Source of the DNA: Blautia caecimuris
Lineage (GTDB): Bacteria; Bacillota; Clostridia; Lachnospirales; Lachnospiraceae
Direction: 5' to 3'
NCBI RefSeq assembly: GCF_024622975.1
Contig: NZ_JANJZT010000002.1
Location: forward strand, 186,001-250,000
Length of the DNA: 64,000 bases
The notes beneath the pieces were generated by a model. That model saw only the letters and a program-made list of their open reading frames with translations. It was not told where the DNA came from and searched no databases. Below are positions 34,358-44,018 of the stretch, piece after piece. The position numbers and the translations under genes were made by a program. Position 1 is the first letter of the stretch. The number at the start of each line of letters is the position of its first letter.

Positions 34358-35881
34358 TTAAAGCCATCGGTCAACAGCCACCCGTTTTCTTTCAATCATT
34401 TCATCAATACGGGTAATATAATTCCATACATCCTTCACATTCTCCACACGCTCGATCCTCGCTCCATGATCAAATACCAGCTTTGAAGATCCGCCTGCTC
34501 CCAGTGCAATAATGGGCTGTTTCTCTTCCATAATTAGTATATTGTAAATCCCGGCTTTGTCAACCTCTGCATAACCTACATTTTCAAAATTGCCCTTCAT
34601 ATTTTTCTGTCTGTACAGATAATAAGGACCCATTCCCATTTCGCAGGCTGTTTTCATGGTCATTTCCATGATTTCCTGATTATTTTCAAAGGTCATTTCC
34701 TGATATTTATCTTTAAAAATATTCAGCCTTGCCGCCCTTTTTACCGCAAGAGAATGAACCGTAATACTGTCCGGAGCCATCCTTTTAATTTCATCCAGGG
34801 TATACTGTACCTTTTTCAGATCTTCGCCCGGAAGTCCAACGATCAGATCCATATTGATATTGTCAAAACCACATTCCCGTGCAAGATAAAAGGCCTGCCT
34901 TGTCTCCTCCGCAGTATGGCGTCTTCCGATAATCTCCAGAGTCTCCTGATTCATAGTCTGAGGATTCACGGAAATCCTGCTTACCGGATATTTCCGGATC
35001 ACCTGAAGCTTTTCTCTGGTAATGCTGTCCGGTCTTCCTGCTTCAATGGTAAACTCAGCCAGGTTTCTGCAGTCAAAATGTTCCGTCAGGGTATCCAGAA
35101 GTCTCTGAAGCTGATCCGGCTCCAGGGTAGTCGGCGTTCCGCCGCCAATATAAACCGTATCCAGCTTACGTCCTTTTTTCTTCATAATAGAAGAAACTTC
35201 CCGGATTTCCTTACAGAGCGCATCCAGATAAAGCTCCACTCTGTCCTTCCACTGCTTCAGAGGATAGGAGCTGAAAGAACAGTAAAGACAGATACTCGGA
35301 CAGAAAGGAATCCCCACATAAAGGCTGTATCCGTTTTCATAATCAATATCTTTCAGAATTTCTCTTTCCCGGTTGGCAATGGTAATGGCAAGAGCTGTTT
35401 TTTCAGGACTTACCAGATAACGTTTCCGCATTTCTTCTGCAATCTCTGAATTTTTCATTCCGGCTTCAATCATTGCCATGGCAAGCTTTGCCGGCCGGAT
35501 CCCTGTAAGATTTCCCCATGGAAGGGTCTTTCCTGTAAGCTTTGTCAGAAGTTTATATAATGAGTATTTCAGAACATCCTTCTGCTCCTTGCGCTGCTGT
35601 CTGGCTGCATCTTTTTCTTCCGTACAGGAAAGAGGGGCATCATCCGAAGAGTGCCCCCTTATGATCTCTGCACTTGTCACCCCGGTATTGCTTTCATTTT
35701 GATACCGGATTATAAAACTCTGCTCCTGCTTTTCCACCCGGAACAGAAGATCCGCTGTATTTGCCCCGTCTTCCTCTTCATAGGAAACTGCAATTTCAGC
35801 CTCCGGGTAAAAGGCTCGGATCAGCTCATAAATATCATGTTCAAATTCTCTGTTGTCAAACAGAATACTGATCTTATACAA
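34358..35881 (-). CDS. hemZ: HemZ-type radical SAM coproporphyrinogen dehydrogenase-like protein
   Basis: A ~507-residue radical SAM protein related to HemN/HemZ. The cluster motif CPSICLYC (C-x3-C-x2-C) lies near residue 175-185, followed by VYIGGGTPTTLEPDQLQRLL and NMDLIVGLPGEDLKKV typical of the family, and a HemN-type C-terminal region. True heme function is uncertain without other heme genes. Start choice: TTG 35881 lies 9 nt after AGAGGT and overlaps the MBL stop by 8 bp. ATG 35902 has no ribosome binding site, and 36073 would add 64 unrelated residues read from inside the MBL gene. Confidence 0.85.
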   Translation of the reverse strand: MYKISILFDNREFEHDIYELIRAFYPEAEIAVSYEEEDGANTADLLFRVEKQEQSFIIRYQNESNTGVTSAEIIRGHSSDDAPLSCTEEKDAARQQRKEQKDVLKYSLYKLLTKLTGKTLPWGNLTGIRPAKLAMAMIEAGMKNSEIAEEMRKRYLVSPEKTALAITIANREREILKDIDYENGYSLYVGIPFCPSICLYCSFSSYPLKQWKDRVELYLDALCKEIREVSSIMKKKGRKLDTVYIGGGTPTTLEPDQLQRLLDTLTEHFDCRNLAEFTIEAGRPDSITREKLQVIRKYPVSRISVNPQTMNQETLEIIGRRHTAEETRQAFYLARECGFDNINMDLIVGLPGEDLKKVQYTLDEIKRMAPDSITVHSLAVKRAARLNIFKDKYQEMTFENNQEIMEMTMKTACEMGMGPYYLYRQKNMKGNFENVGYAEVDKAGIYNILIMEEKQPIIALGAGGSSKLVFDHGARIERVENVKDVWNYITRIDEMIERKRVAVDRWL

Positions 35882-36503
35882 ATGGATTGTACCTCTTTTC
35901 ATAACCGATAGTGGTTGAAATATCGTGTCCGGGATAAACTTCTGTTTCCTCAGGAAGAGAATCTGTAAGTCTGTGAAGGCTTTCCACAATTTGAGCCGTG
36001 CTTCCTCCCGGAAAATCGGTTCTTCCCACAGAACCATAAAACAGCGTATCCCCGCTGAACAGGATTCCTTCATCCTTCAGATAATAGCAGCAGCTTCCCG
36101 GAGTGTGTCCGGGTGTGTGAAGCATCTGAACGGAAAAGCCCGCCGCCTCAAAAGCCTGAAGGTCTTCAAGAAGTATATCTGCCTTCAGGGAACAGGAGCG
36201 GTTTCCGTATCCGGACAGATTTGCGGAAGGATCCAGAAGAGTCCCTGCTTCTTTTTCACAGGCATAAACCGGAATCTGGTATTCTTTTTTTACGTCCTCC
36301 ACTGCAAGAATGTGGTCATAATGACCATGGGTTAAAAGAATTGCAGCAGGCTTCGCCTGCATTTCCCTTATTCTGGAAAAGATTTCCTGTGCATGATCCG
36401 CCGGATCCACGATCAGAAGCTCCCCCGTGTTTTTGTTTTTCAGCAGATAGCAGTTCGTTGATACAGAACCAAGAACGCATGTCTGAAGCTCTGAGTTTTT
36501 CAT
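35874..36503 (-). CDS. MBL-fold metallo-hydrolase (glyoxalase II-like)
   Basis: A 209-residue metallo-beta-lactamase-fold hydrolase. The metal motif THGHYDH, a second His in HTPGHTPGSCCYY, Asp in FSGDTLF, and a final His in VYPGHDISTTIG are all present. Length and motifs fit the small hydroxyacylglutathione hydrolase-like (GloB/YcbL) group, which cleaves thioesters. It is encoded between relA and hemZ; its stop overlaps the hemZ start. Confidence 0.9.
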   Translation of the reverse strand: MKNSELQTCVLGSVSTNCYLLKNKNTGELLIVDPADHAQEIFSRIREMQAKPAAILLTHGHYDHILAVEDVKKEYQIPVYACEKEAGTLLDPSANLSGYGNRSCSLKADILLEDLQAFEAAGFSVQMLHTPGHTPGSCCYYLKDEGILFSGDTLFYGSVGRTDFPGGSTAQIVESLHRLTDSLPEETEVYPGHDISTTIGYEKRYNPFV

Positions 36504-36544
36504 ATCGGTCCCCTCTTTCTCTGTCCCTGTATTTTTATGACTGA

Positions 36545-38872
36545 TCAGCCTGTGGTACGCTCCACATCGATCACACTTTCCACCTGGCGGATTTTTTCTA
36601 CAAGAGACGCCAGCTCCTCTTTGCTGCCTACCTCAAAGCTTACGGCAATGGTCGCCTTATCCTGCTTGCTTGTACGGCAGTTCATATTTTTTACATCAAT
36701 CTTACGCTCTGTAAATATTTTTGAAAGGTCTACCAGAAGTCCGGTACGGTTGTTGGCAAAGATCTTAAGCTCTGCCATATATTTTTCCGAAGCTCTGGTA
36801 TCTGCCTGCCACTCAGCCTCAATGAGCCTTGTCCTGTCGGTTTCTGACATATTAAGAATATTTACACAGTCTGTACGGTGAATGGTGATTCCCCGTCCTC
36901 TTGTAACAAATCCCACAATCTCGTCGCCGGGAATGGGACTGCAGCATTTTGAAAAACGAACTGCAACATCATGGATGCCACGGACAACAATTCCGCCCTT
37001 GGATTTTACCAGATGAAGCTTTTCATGAGCATCTGTGGCAGCATCCAGAACATCCTGATCCGTGATCTTTTTGGCATGCTCTTTTTCGTAAGCCTCCATC
37101 AGCTTGTTAAAGACCTGGCCTTCTTTCAGCCCTCCGTGTCCGATGGCAGCCAGAACGGAATCCCAGTCGCGGAAACCGTATTTGCGCATAACTGCCTCAA
37201 GATACTGACTCTTGCTGTAGGTACCGATCTTGTAGCCTTTGGATTTGGCATACTGAGCCAGCATGTCCTTGCCCTTTAAAATATTGTCTTCCTTCAGTTC
37301 CTTTTTGAACCACTGATTGATCTTGTTTTTTGCCTGAGTGCTTTTTACCATTTTCAGCCAGTCGCGGCTTGGTCCCTGGGAATTCTGTGATGTGATGATC
37401 TCAATTCTGTCACCGTTCTGGATCTCATATTCAATGGGAACAAGCTTGCCGTTTACCCTGGCGCCTACCATACGGTTTCCTACTGCACTGTGCACACAGT
37501 AGGCAAAATCAATAGGCGTGGATCCTGCCGGAAGGTTTTTCACATCCCCCTGAGGAGTGAAACAGTAAACACTGTCTGCAAAAAGATCCAGATCGTTTTT
37601 CAAAAGGCTCATAAATTCCCGGTTATCAGACATATCTCTCTGCCATTCCAGGATCTGTCTCAGCCAGTTCAGTTTTTCCTCTTCACTTTTTCCTACAGGT
37701 ACCTTTCCGTCCGAGGACTCCTTATATTTCCAGTGCGCCGCAATACCATATTCTGCTGTTTTGTGCATTTCATAGGTACGGATCTGAATCTCAAAAGGCT
37801 GTCCGCTTGGTCCGATCAGAGTCGTATGAAGAGACTGGTACATATTAGGCTTCGGCATGGCAATATAGTCTTTAAAACGGCCGGGAATCGGTTTGTACAT
37901 TTCGTGGATCACTCCCAGAGCCGCATAGCAGTCCTTTACATTGTCCACCAGGATCCTGACTGCAAAAAGATCATAGATCTGATCAATGGTCTTGCCCTGA
38001 TTGACCATTTTTTTATAGATGCTGAAGAAATGCTTGATCCGTCCGTCCACCTGAGCCTGGATCCCCGCATCCTCCATATGCTGCTTTACCTGTTTCACAA
38101 TCCCGTTGACAAAATCCTGTCGTTCACTTTTTTTCAGGGAAACCTTGTCTACCAGATCGTAGTACACATCCGGCTTCAGGTATTTAAGCGAAAGATCATC
38201 CAGTTCCACCTTGATCTTCGATATACCAAGGCGCATGGCAATGGGCGCATAAATATCCATGGTCTCCCTGGCCTTTTCCTGCTGCTTTTCCGGACGCATG
38301 TACTGCAGAGTACGCATATTGTGGAGACGGTCCGCAAGCTTGATCAGAATTACTCTGATATCCTTTGCCATGGCAAGAAACATTTTTCTTAAATTTTCTG
38401 CCTGAAGCTCCACCTTGTCCTTGGAATAATTCAGCTGTCCCAGCTTGGTAACTCCGTCCACCAGAAGAGCAACCTCGGAACCGAATTCCTTTTCTACCTC
38501 TTCATAGGTCATCCAGGTGTCCTCTACCGCATCATGAAGAAGTCCCGCAACGATCGTCTCTTTATCCAGCTCCAGATCTGCAAGAATGATTCCCACACAG
38601 AGCGGATGGATGATATAGGGCTCCCCGGATTTTCTTTTCTGATCCTTATGAGCCTCTCTTGCTACCTCGTAGGCTTTCTGTATCATGGAAATATCCGTAG
38701 ACGGATGGTATTTTCTCACACTGGTGATCAATTCCTGATACAGAACTTCCGGACTTGTAAAATCACTCATGGATTTTACCGCTGCATCTGCCTTTTTCAC
38801 GGATTCAATTTTTGCCTGATCTACAGCGCCCGGACTTTTTTCCGTTTGTATATTTTTATTTCTTTCTGTCAT
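36545..38872 (-). CDS. relA: Bifunctional (p)ppGpp synthetase/hydrolase
   Basis: A 775-residue Rel protein making and breaking (p)ppGpp in the stringent response. Order: HD hydrolase (about 60-210, HDAVEDT intact), synthetase (about 250-370, with RFKDYIAMPKPNMYQSLHTT), TGS (about 415-475, FTPQGDVKNLPAGSTPIDFA), helical/zinc-finger region (FSKCCSPIPGDEIVGF) and C-terminal ACT domain. Both catalytic sites look complete, so it is the usual single bifunctional Rel of Firmicutes. It follows apt by 68 bp. Confidence 0.96.
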   Translation of the reverse strand: MTERNKNIQTEKSPGAVDQAKIESVKKADAAVKSMSDFTSPEVLYQELITSVRKYHPSTDISMIQKAYEVAREAHKDQKRKSGEPYIIHPLCVGIILADLELDKETIVAGLLHDAVEDTWMTYEEVEKEFGSEVALLVDGVTKLGQLNYSKDKVELQAENLRKMFLAMAKDIRVILIKLADRLHNMRTLQYMRPEKQQEKARETMDIYAPIAMRLGISKIKVELDDLSLKYLKPDVYYDLVDKVSLKKSERQDFVNGIVKQVKQHMEDAGIQAQVDGRIKHFFSIYKKMVNQGKTIDQIYDLFAVRILVDNVKDCYAALGVIHEMYKPIPGRFKDYIAMPKPNMYQSLHTTLIGPSGQPFEIQIRTYEMHKTAEYGIAAHWKYKESSDGKVPVGKSEEEKLNWLRQILEWQRDMSDNREFMSLLKNDLDLFADSVYCFTPQGDVKNLPAGSTPIDFAYCVHSAVGNRMVGARVNGKLVPIEYEIQNGDRIEIITSQNSQGPSRDWLKMVKSTQAKNKINQWFKKELKEDNILKGKDMLAQYAKSKGYKIGTYSKSQYLEAVMRKYGFRDWDSVLAAIGHGGLKEGQVFNKLMEAYEKEHAKKITDQDVLDAATDAHEKLHLVKSKGGIVVRGIHDVAVRFSKCCSPIPGDEIVGFVTRGRGITIHRTDCVNILNMSETDRTRLIEAEWQADTRASEKYMAELKIFANNRTGLLVDLSKIFTERKIDVKNMNCRTSKQDKATIAVSFEVGSKEELASLVEKIRQVESVIDVERTTG

Positions 38873-38940
38873 TCTCTCCCACCTGTCTGATATTCTGCTG
38901 CCTGTTCTTCTTTAGCAGCCGTCGTACGCTCCGTCTGTGG

Positions 38941-39465
38941 TTATTTCCCTTCGTATCGGATCACAGAAGCCACATCATAGCCAGCCAGTTTCTCACGGCC
39001 TTTCAGCCCGGCAAGTTCCATAAGAAATACAATTTTGACAACCTCTCCGCCAAGCTCTTCAATAAGCTTCACAGCCGCCTCAACCGTACCTCCTGTAGCG
39101 ATCAGATCATCGATCACCGCAACCTTCTGTCCTGGTTTGATGGAATCTCTGTGCATTTCTATGGTTGCGCTTCCATATTCCAGATCATAGCTTCTGGATA
39201 CTGTCTCACATGGAAGCTTACCTTTTTTACGTACCGGTACAAATGGCTTATGAAGATTGTATGCGATGGGAACTCCGAACATAAATCCTCTTGACTCTGT
39301 TCCAACGATCACATCCACCTCTGTGTCCTTCAGACATTCCTGCATGGAATCAATTGCCAGTTTCAGTCCGTCCGCATCCTGCAGAATACTTGTTACATCA
39401 CGAAAAATAATGCCCGGTTCCGGAAAATCCGGAATACTTCTTACATAATCCTCAATTTTCTTCAT
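38941..39465 (-). CDS. apt: Adenine phosphoribosyltransferase
   Basis: A 174-residue enzyme converting adenine and PRPP to AMP. The PRPP-binding motif VAVIDDLIATGGTVEAA lies near residues 120-135, and GTESRGFMFGVPIAY near 57-70 is typical. It is the first gene downstream of the promoter at 39509-39537; apt upstream of relA is a conserved Firmicutes order. Confidence 0.96.
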   Translation of the reverse strand: MKKIEDYVRSIPDFPEPGIIFRDVTSILQDADGLKLAIDSMQECLKDTEVDVIVGTESRGFMFGVPIAYNLHKPFVPVRKKGKLPCETVSRSYDLEYGSATIEMHRDSIKPGQKVAVIDDLIATGGTVEAAVKLIEELGGEVVKIVFLMELAGLKGREKLAGYDVASVIRYEGK

Positions 39466-39508
39466 AATCCCGCACCTCCGCCTTTTTTCTATAATATAAA
39501 TCTAAATC

Positions 39509-39537
39509 AGTATATCACTTTTTTTTTATGGAATCAA
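39509..39537 (-). promoter_or_regulatory. Promoter of the apt-relA-MBL-hemZ-HD-hisS-aspS operon
   Basis: TTGATT (39537-39532), 17-bp spacer with an A9 tract, TATACT (39514-39509) on the minus strand; GGAGG follows before apt. Gaps of 9-68 bp without terminators downstream suggest one seven-gene transcript. Confidence 0.75.
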
Positions 39538-39637
39538 TCCAAAACCCGACAAGTCTCGCCAAATACCGCTGCTGTTCGCTCCGTTCACAGCGTAAACCCA
39601 CGCCATATGAACCGTTCTCCACAGTTTCCTACTGCAG

Positions 39638-41350
39638 TTAAAAGTAATTGCGGATTACCGCCTGGAGACTTTCTCTTCCCTGATAGACGTTGATCTCCGG
39701 ATAATACGTCACGGAAATCAGCTCTTTCTGCTGTACATACTGTTCAAATTCTTTCGCTGCTCCAAAATATACTGCATCTACAGAATTTCCCTGTCCGTCC
39801 ATCAGACACATTTTTGCCACATTCTGATTCTTTCCAAAAATTCTCAGATTTAAAACACGAAGTCCCTTCTGGGCAAACAGAGGCTTTGAATTTCCTTTGC
39901 CAAAAGGTTCCAGAACAGACAGCTGCTCCGTCAGCGTTCTGGACAGATAAGAAATCGGCATCGGAACATCGATCACCACCTTAGGCACAAGCTCCTCCTC
40001 CGTCAGCGTACATACCTCATTCAGCCTTTTTCGGAATGCGTCGATATTTTCTTCTGCCAGAGACAGTCCTGCCGCCATGGGATGACCGCCAAACTGTTCC
40101 AGAAGATCACTGCACTTAACCAGCTCGTCATACATGGAATAGGCTTCAATGGAGCGGCCGCTGCCCTTGGCTCCCTTTTCTGCCTTTGTCAGCACAAATG
40201 AAGGCTTATAATATTTTTCCCTCAGCCTTCCAGCAATGATCCCCGCCAGGCTTTCATGGCATTCCGGCAGATACACTACCAGAACCCGGTCTGAGGAAAG
40301 GCCCTGACTTTCAATGATGTGCTCTGCCTCTTCCCTGCCTTTTTCTGTCATGGCTTTTCTGCTCTGGTTTAATGCAACCAGATCCCCGGCCTCCTTCGCC
40401 GCTCTGTCCGCATCCTCTGTACAAAGAAGCCGCAAAGCCCGGGCCGCAGTGTCCAGCCTTCCGCTTGCATTGATACATGGTCCCAGCACAAATCCCACAT
40501 GATAGGCTGTGATCCGTTCACCTCCCAGGCCGTTTGCCTCAATGAGAGCGCGAAATCCCTGATTCTTTGTAGTTGGAAGCCTTCTCAGCCCTTCCTTTAC
40601 AATAATGCGGTTTTCCCCCTGAAGATCCATCACGTCTCCCACAGTTGCCACCGCTGCCGGTTCAGAAAATTCCAGGATCTCATTTCTGTCAATTCCATAT
40701 GTCTCATAAAGAGCCCAGATCAGTTTCCATGCAACCACGGCTCCACAGATATTTTTGTTTGGATATGGACAGCCCGACTGTTTCGGATTGATCACTGCAT
40801 CTGCTTCAGGAACAATCCATTCCCTCCCCTTATCCGTGTCTCGATAAGGGATTTCATGATGATCCGTTACAATCACTGTCATACCCTTTTCCTTTGCCTG
40901 CTGAATTTCCGCAGACGCTGCAATTCCGTTGTCACAGGTAATGATCGTATCGATTCCGTCCTCTGCCGCCTTTTCGATCAGCTGACTGTGCATTCCGTAT
41001 CCGTCCTTTATTCTGTCCGGAATATAGGTATCCACCCTTGCCCCAAGACGGCGAAATCCCGTAAGAAGAATATAAGTGGCAGTTACTCCGTCAATATCAT
41101 AATCCCCGATGATCCTGATCCTGGCTTTCTGATCAATCTTGTCTTTCAGGATCTCCACAGCTTTTTTCATATCTTTTAAAAACCACGGAGAAGGAAGCTC
41201 TTCCAGCGTTCCGTACAGATACGAGCGGATATTTTCCATACCTTCCACATCTCTGTTCCTGATCAGACGTGCGATCACCGGATCAATGCCAAAGGTCTGC
41301 CCGATTTTCTGAAAGTCTGCTTTTTTTGCTGTTACTACCCATTTTTCCAT
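39638..41350 (-). CDS. recJ: Single-stranded-DNA-specific exonuclease RecJ
   Basis: A 570-residue 5'-3' ssDNA exonuclease of recombination and repair. DHH-family motifs are intact: GDYDIDGVTATY, VTDHHEIPY, CGAVVAWKL, GPCINASGRLD, and the DHHA1 block QFGGHPMAAGLSLA; an OB-like domain ends the protein. The ATG at 41350 is preceded by AGGAG and gives normal length; an ATG at 41458 would add 36 basic residues overlapping the secDF end. It lies 58 bp after secDF, beyond a hairpin. Confidence 0.93.
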   Translation of the reverse strand: MEKWVVTAKKADFQKIGQTFGIDPVIARLIRNRDVEGMENIRSYLYGTLEELPSPWFLKDMKKAVEILKDKIDQKARIRIIGDYDIDGVTATYILLTGFRRLGARVDTYIPDRIKDGYGMHSQLIEKAAEDGIDTIITCDNGIAASAEIQQAKEKGMTVIVTDHHEIPYRDTDKGREWIVPEADAVINPKQSGCPYPNKNICGAVVAWKLIWALYETYGIDRNEILEFSEPAAVATVGDVMDLQGENRIIVKEGLRRLPTTKNQGFRALIEANGLGGERITAYHVGFVLGPCINASGRLDTAARALRLLCTEDADRAAKEAGDLVALNQSRKAMTEKGREEAEHIIESQGLSSDRVLVVYLPECHESLAGIIAGRLREKYYKPSFVLTKAEKGAKGSGRSIEAYSMYDELVKCSDLLEQFGGHPMAAGLSLAEENIDAFRKRLNEVCTLTEEELVPKVVIDVPMPISYLSRTLTEQLSVLEPFGKGNSKPLFAQKGLRVLNLRIFGKNQNVAKMCLMDGQGNSVDAVYFGAAKEFEQYVQQKELISVTYYPEINVYQGRESLQAVIRNYF

Positions 41351-41372
41351 TTTTTTCTCCTGTAAAAACACA

Positions 41373-41398
41373 TCCCGAGACAGCCTGCTGCCCCGGGA
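41373..41398 (-). terminator. Hairpin between secDF and recJ
   Basis: TCCCGGGGCAG and CTGTCTCGGGA (minus strand) pair over 11 positions including two G-U, with a 4-nt loop, followed by ATGTGTTTTT. It could end secDF transcripts or lower read-through into recJ, whose ribosome binding site is only ~10 nt further on. Confidence 0.6.
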
Positions 41399-41408
41399 CA
41401 ATCCTGTT

Positions 41409-43805
41409 TTATTCTGTTTTATTTTCTTCTGCGTTCTTTTCCGCTTCCTGAGCCGCAAGACGTTCTGCTACTCTTTTACGATTTTTCTTTTTCGGCTGTT
41501 TCTGTCCGTTATCAGACTTCTGTCCGGATGTCTGAGCTGTATTTTTATTTTCCGCAGCCACATTCTTTGAAGCGATCGCCTGGACTTTGTTTTTGCCAAA
41601 GCCACGTTTCATTACAAGCCACAGAGAGCCTGTAATACAAACAGAAGAATAAGCTCCGCAGACAATACCTACCATCAGAGGCAGTGCAAATTCACGGATG
41701 GAAGAAACTCCCATAATATAAAGCACTGCTACCATAACAAAGGTTGTCAGAGAGGTATAAATACTTCTGGTAAGTGTCTGAGTGATACTGTCATTAACGA
41801 TCTCTGTAAGATCTGCGCGGCTTCCCATTTTCTTAAGGTTTTCGCGGATACGGTCAAAAATAACAATTGTTGCATTGATACTGTAACCGACAATCGTCAG
41901 CATACATGCAATAAAGGTATTTCCAACAGAGATACGCGCAAGTGCATAAAAGGCAAACACAACAAGAACGTCATGTACAAGAGCCAATACTGCACTGCTT
42001 GCAAAACGGATGTCCTTAAAACGGATCCAGATATATGCCAGCATACACAGAGTCGCAACAACAACGGCTACAAAAGCATCCTGTCTCATTTCAGAACTTA
42101 CAGTAGAAGAAATACTTTCTGTAGAGATCAGAGCTTCATCTACGTCAAAGTTGTCAACCATTGCCTGATTGAGCTTTTCTCTTTCCGGCTGGGACAGTGC
42201 GCGTGTCTTAATAATCACCTGATTTGTTCCCACAACCTTGGTAGGCTGTACATTCTTATCTCCTGTTACCTTTTCTACAACAGGTGTTACCTCTGAGTCG
42301 ATCTGTTTAATATCCATATCCTCATTAAAGGTAACTGTAGTTGCAGTTCCGCCGGAAAATTCCAGACTGTAATTCAGAATGCTTCCATCTGTTTTCTGAT
42401 GGATCATCATGGATACCGGTCCCACAAGAATCAGAATCAGAGAAATAATAAAGAAAATATTTTTCTTTCCAACAAAATTGATGCATTTTCTCTTCTTTGC
42501 TCTTCCGTAGAATTTTTCATCCTGAATACCTACCGCATACAGAGCATTTACGATCAGTCTTGATACGACCAGCGCCGTGAACATGGATACTACAATACCC
42601 AGCGCCAGTGTATAGGCAAATCCTTTTACTGTTCCGGAGCCCATCCACATCAGTACCAGCGCCGCGATCAGAGTTGTAACATTACCGTCAATAATGGCAG
42701 AAAACGCTTTGCTGAATCCGGACTTGATGGCTGTTCTTACAGAAGAACCTGATGCGATTTCCTCACGGATACGGGCATAGATAATAACGTTGGCATCCAC
42801 AGCCATACCAATACCCAGGATGATACCGGCAATACCGGGAAGTGTCAGTGTAATGTCAAAAGCATTCAGAGTGATCAGCTCGATCGCAGTATAAAGGATC
42901 AAAGCGATTGCTGCCACCAGACCGGGGATTCTGTATGCAAAGATCATAAACAGGATCACGATCACAAGACCGATTGCTCCTGCAACTACACTTGTAGTGA
43001 TCGCTTCTTCTCCCAGCTGCGCTGCAACTACACTGGAACGCAGTTCTTCCAGTTCCAGGCTCAGGGAACCGATACGGATATAGGACGCAAGGTTCTGCGC
43101 CTCCTCTACCCCATCCATTCCATTAATCTCTGCCTGTCCGCCTGTAATGGCTTCCTGTACCGTAGGTGCGCTTAAAACAGCGTTGTCATACACAATTGCA
43201 ATCTGCTTTCCTACATTTGCCTCTGTTGCCTCGGCAAATTTCTTTTTGCCTTCTTTTGTAAGCTTCAGGCTTACCGCATATTCTCTTGCTCCGTTTTCAT
43301 TCTGGTAAGTACCGCCTTCTGCGTCCGCAACATCCGTACCTTCCAGAACTACAGAACCGGCTTCTCTGATCTCATCAAGACTTCTTGTGAGTTCGTAATT
43401 TTTTTCACCGGCAACAAAGTTCTGATTTCCATCCTTGTCTGTCTGTTCAATAAAACACAGAGAGCCCGGTTTTCCAAGATCATTGAGGATCTTGTCCGCA
43501 TCTGTTACACCGGGAATTTCCACTGTAATACGGTTGTCGCCTTCCTGATATGCCTGCGCCTCAGTACTGTACTGTTCCACACGCTTCTGCATTTTATAAA
43601 CAGTATCTGACATATCTTCCTTGCTTGGGTTTTTATCTTTTGCCTCGTAAGTAATACTTACACCGCCTGACAGATCAAGACCGGTTTTAATATTTTTTGC
43701 CGCTCCGGTTCCTGTCGGACCCAGGCCGACAGCTGCAGTATAGCACAGAAAAACCGTAATGATCGCAGTCAGGACCAGTACAATGACTCCTCTTTTTTTC
43801 TTCAT
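41409..43805 (-). CDS. secDF: Fused SecDF protein translocase subunit
   Basis: A 798-residue fusion of SecD and SecF, which uses the proton-motive force to pull secreted proteins out after SecA. SecD half: first helix at 7-27, GLDLSGGVSITYEA, the periplasmic P1 domain, then five helices with GIGMAVDANVIIYARIREE. SecF half from about residue 445: YSLEFSGGTATTV and GYSINATIVIFDRIREN. A basic tail rich in K, Q and N closes it. The 213-bp spacer upstream (43806-44018) holds no gene or motif I recognise. Confidence 0.96.
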   Translation of the reverse strand: MKKKRGVIVLVLTAIITVFLCYTAAVGLGPTGTGAAKNIKTGLDLSGGVSITYEAKDKNPSKEDMSDTVYKMQKRVEQYSTEAQAYQEGDNRITVEIPGVTDADKILNDLGKPGSLCFIEQTDKDGNQNFVAGEKNYELTRSLDEIREAGSVVLEGTDVADAEGGTYQNENGAREYAVSLKLTKEGKKKFAEATEANVGKQIAIVYDNAVLSAPTVQEAITGGQAEINGMDGVEEAQNLASYIRIGSLSLELEELRSSVVAAQLGEEAITTSVVAGAIGLVIVILFMIFAYRIPGLVAAIALILYTAIELITLNAFDITLTLPGIAGIILGIGMAVDANVIIYARIREEIASGSSVRTAIKSGFSKAFSAIIDGNVTTLIAALVLMWMGSGTVKGFAYTLALGIVVSMFTALVVSRLIVNALYAVGIQDEKFYGRAKKRKCINFVGKKNIFFIISLILILVGPVSMMIHQKTDGSILNYSLEFSGGTATTVTFNEDMDIKQIDSEVTPVVEKVTGDKNVQPTKVVGTNQVIIKTRALSQPEREKLNQAMVDNFDVDEALISTESISSTVSSEMRQDAFVAVVVATLCMLAYIWIRFKDIRFASSAVLALVHDVLVVFAFYALARISVGNTFIACMLTIVGYSINATIVIFDRIRENLKKMGSRADLTEIVNDSITQTLTRSIYTSLTTFVMVAVLYIMGVSSIREFALPLMVGIVCGAYSSVCITGSLWLVMKRGFGKNKVQAIASKNVAAENKNTAQTSGQKSDNGQKQPKKKNRKRVAERLAAQEAEKNAEENKTE

Positions 43806-44018
43806 TGTTCTTCCCTTCTACCACAATGTATTTATGGGTAATATCCCTTACAGCCGGTAAGGGATTATCCATCCTGTTTCTTAAGCTGCATAGTGATAAA
43901 GCAACAGGTATTCCTGCTTCCTTTCCCGGACTTCTCATCCGCATAAAAAGCCGATAACCTGCTTCTCATTTGCAGCCCTTCCGTCCGTCAGTGACTGTCG
44001 GACATTTTTTATAAACAC

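Noticed and set aside
37490-38392. A 300-codon plus-strand frame opposite relA
   Set aside because: Antisense shadow of the highly conserved synthetase and HD domains.
43806-44018. Riboswitch before secDF
   Set aside because: Some paired segments occur (GGGATTATCC-like repeats), but nothing matches a riboswitch or leader motif I know.
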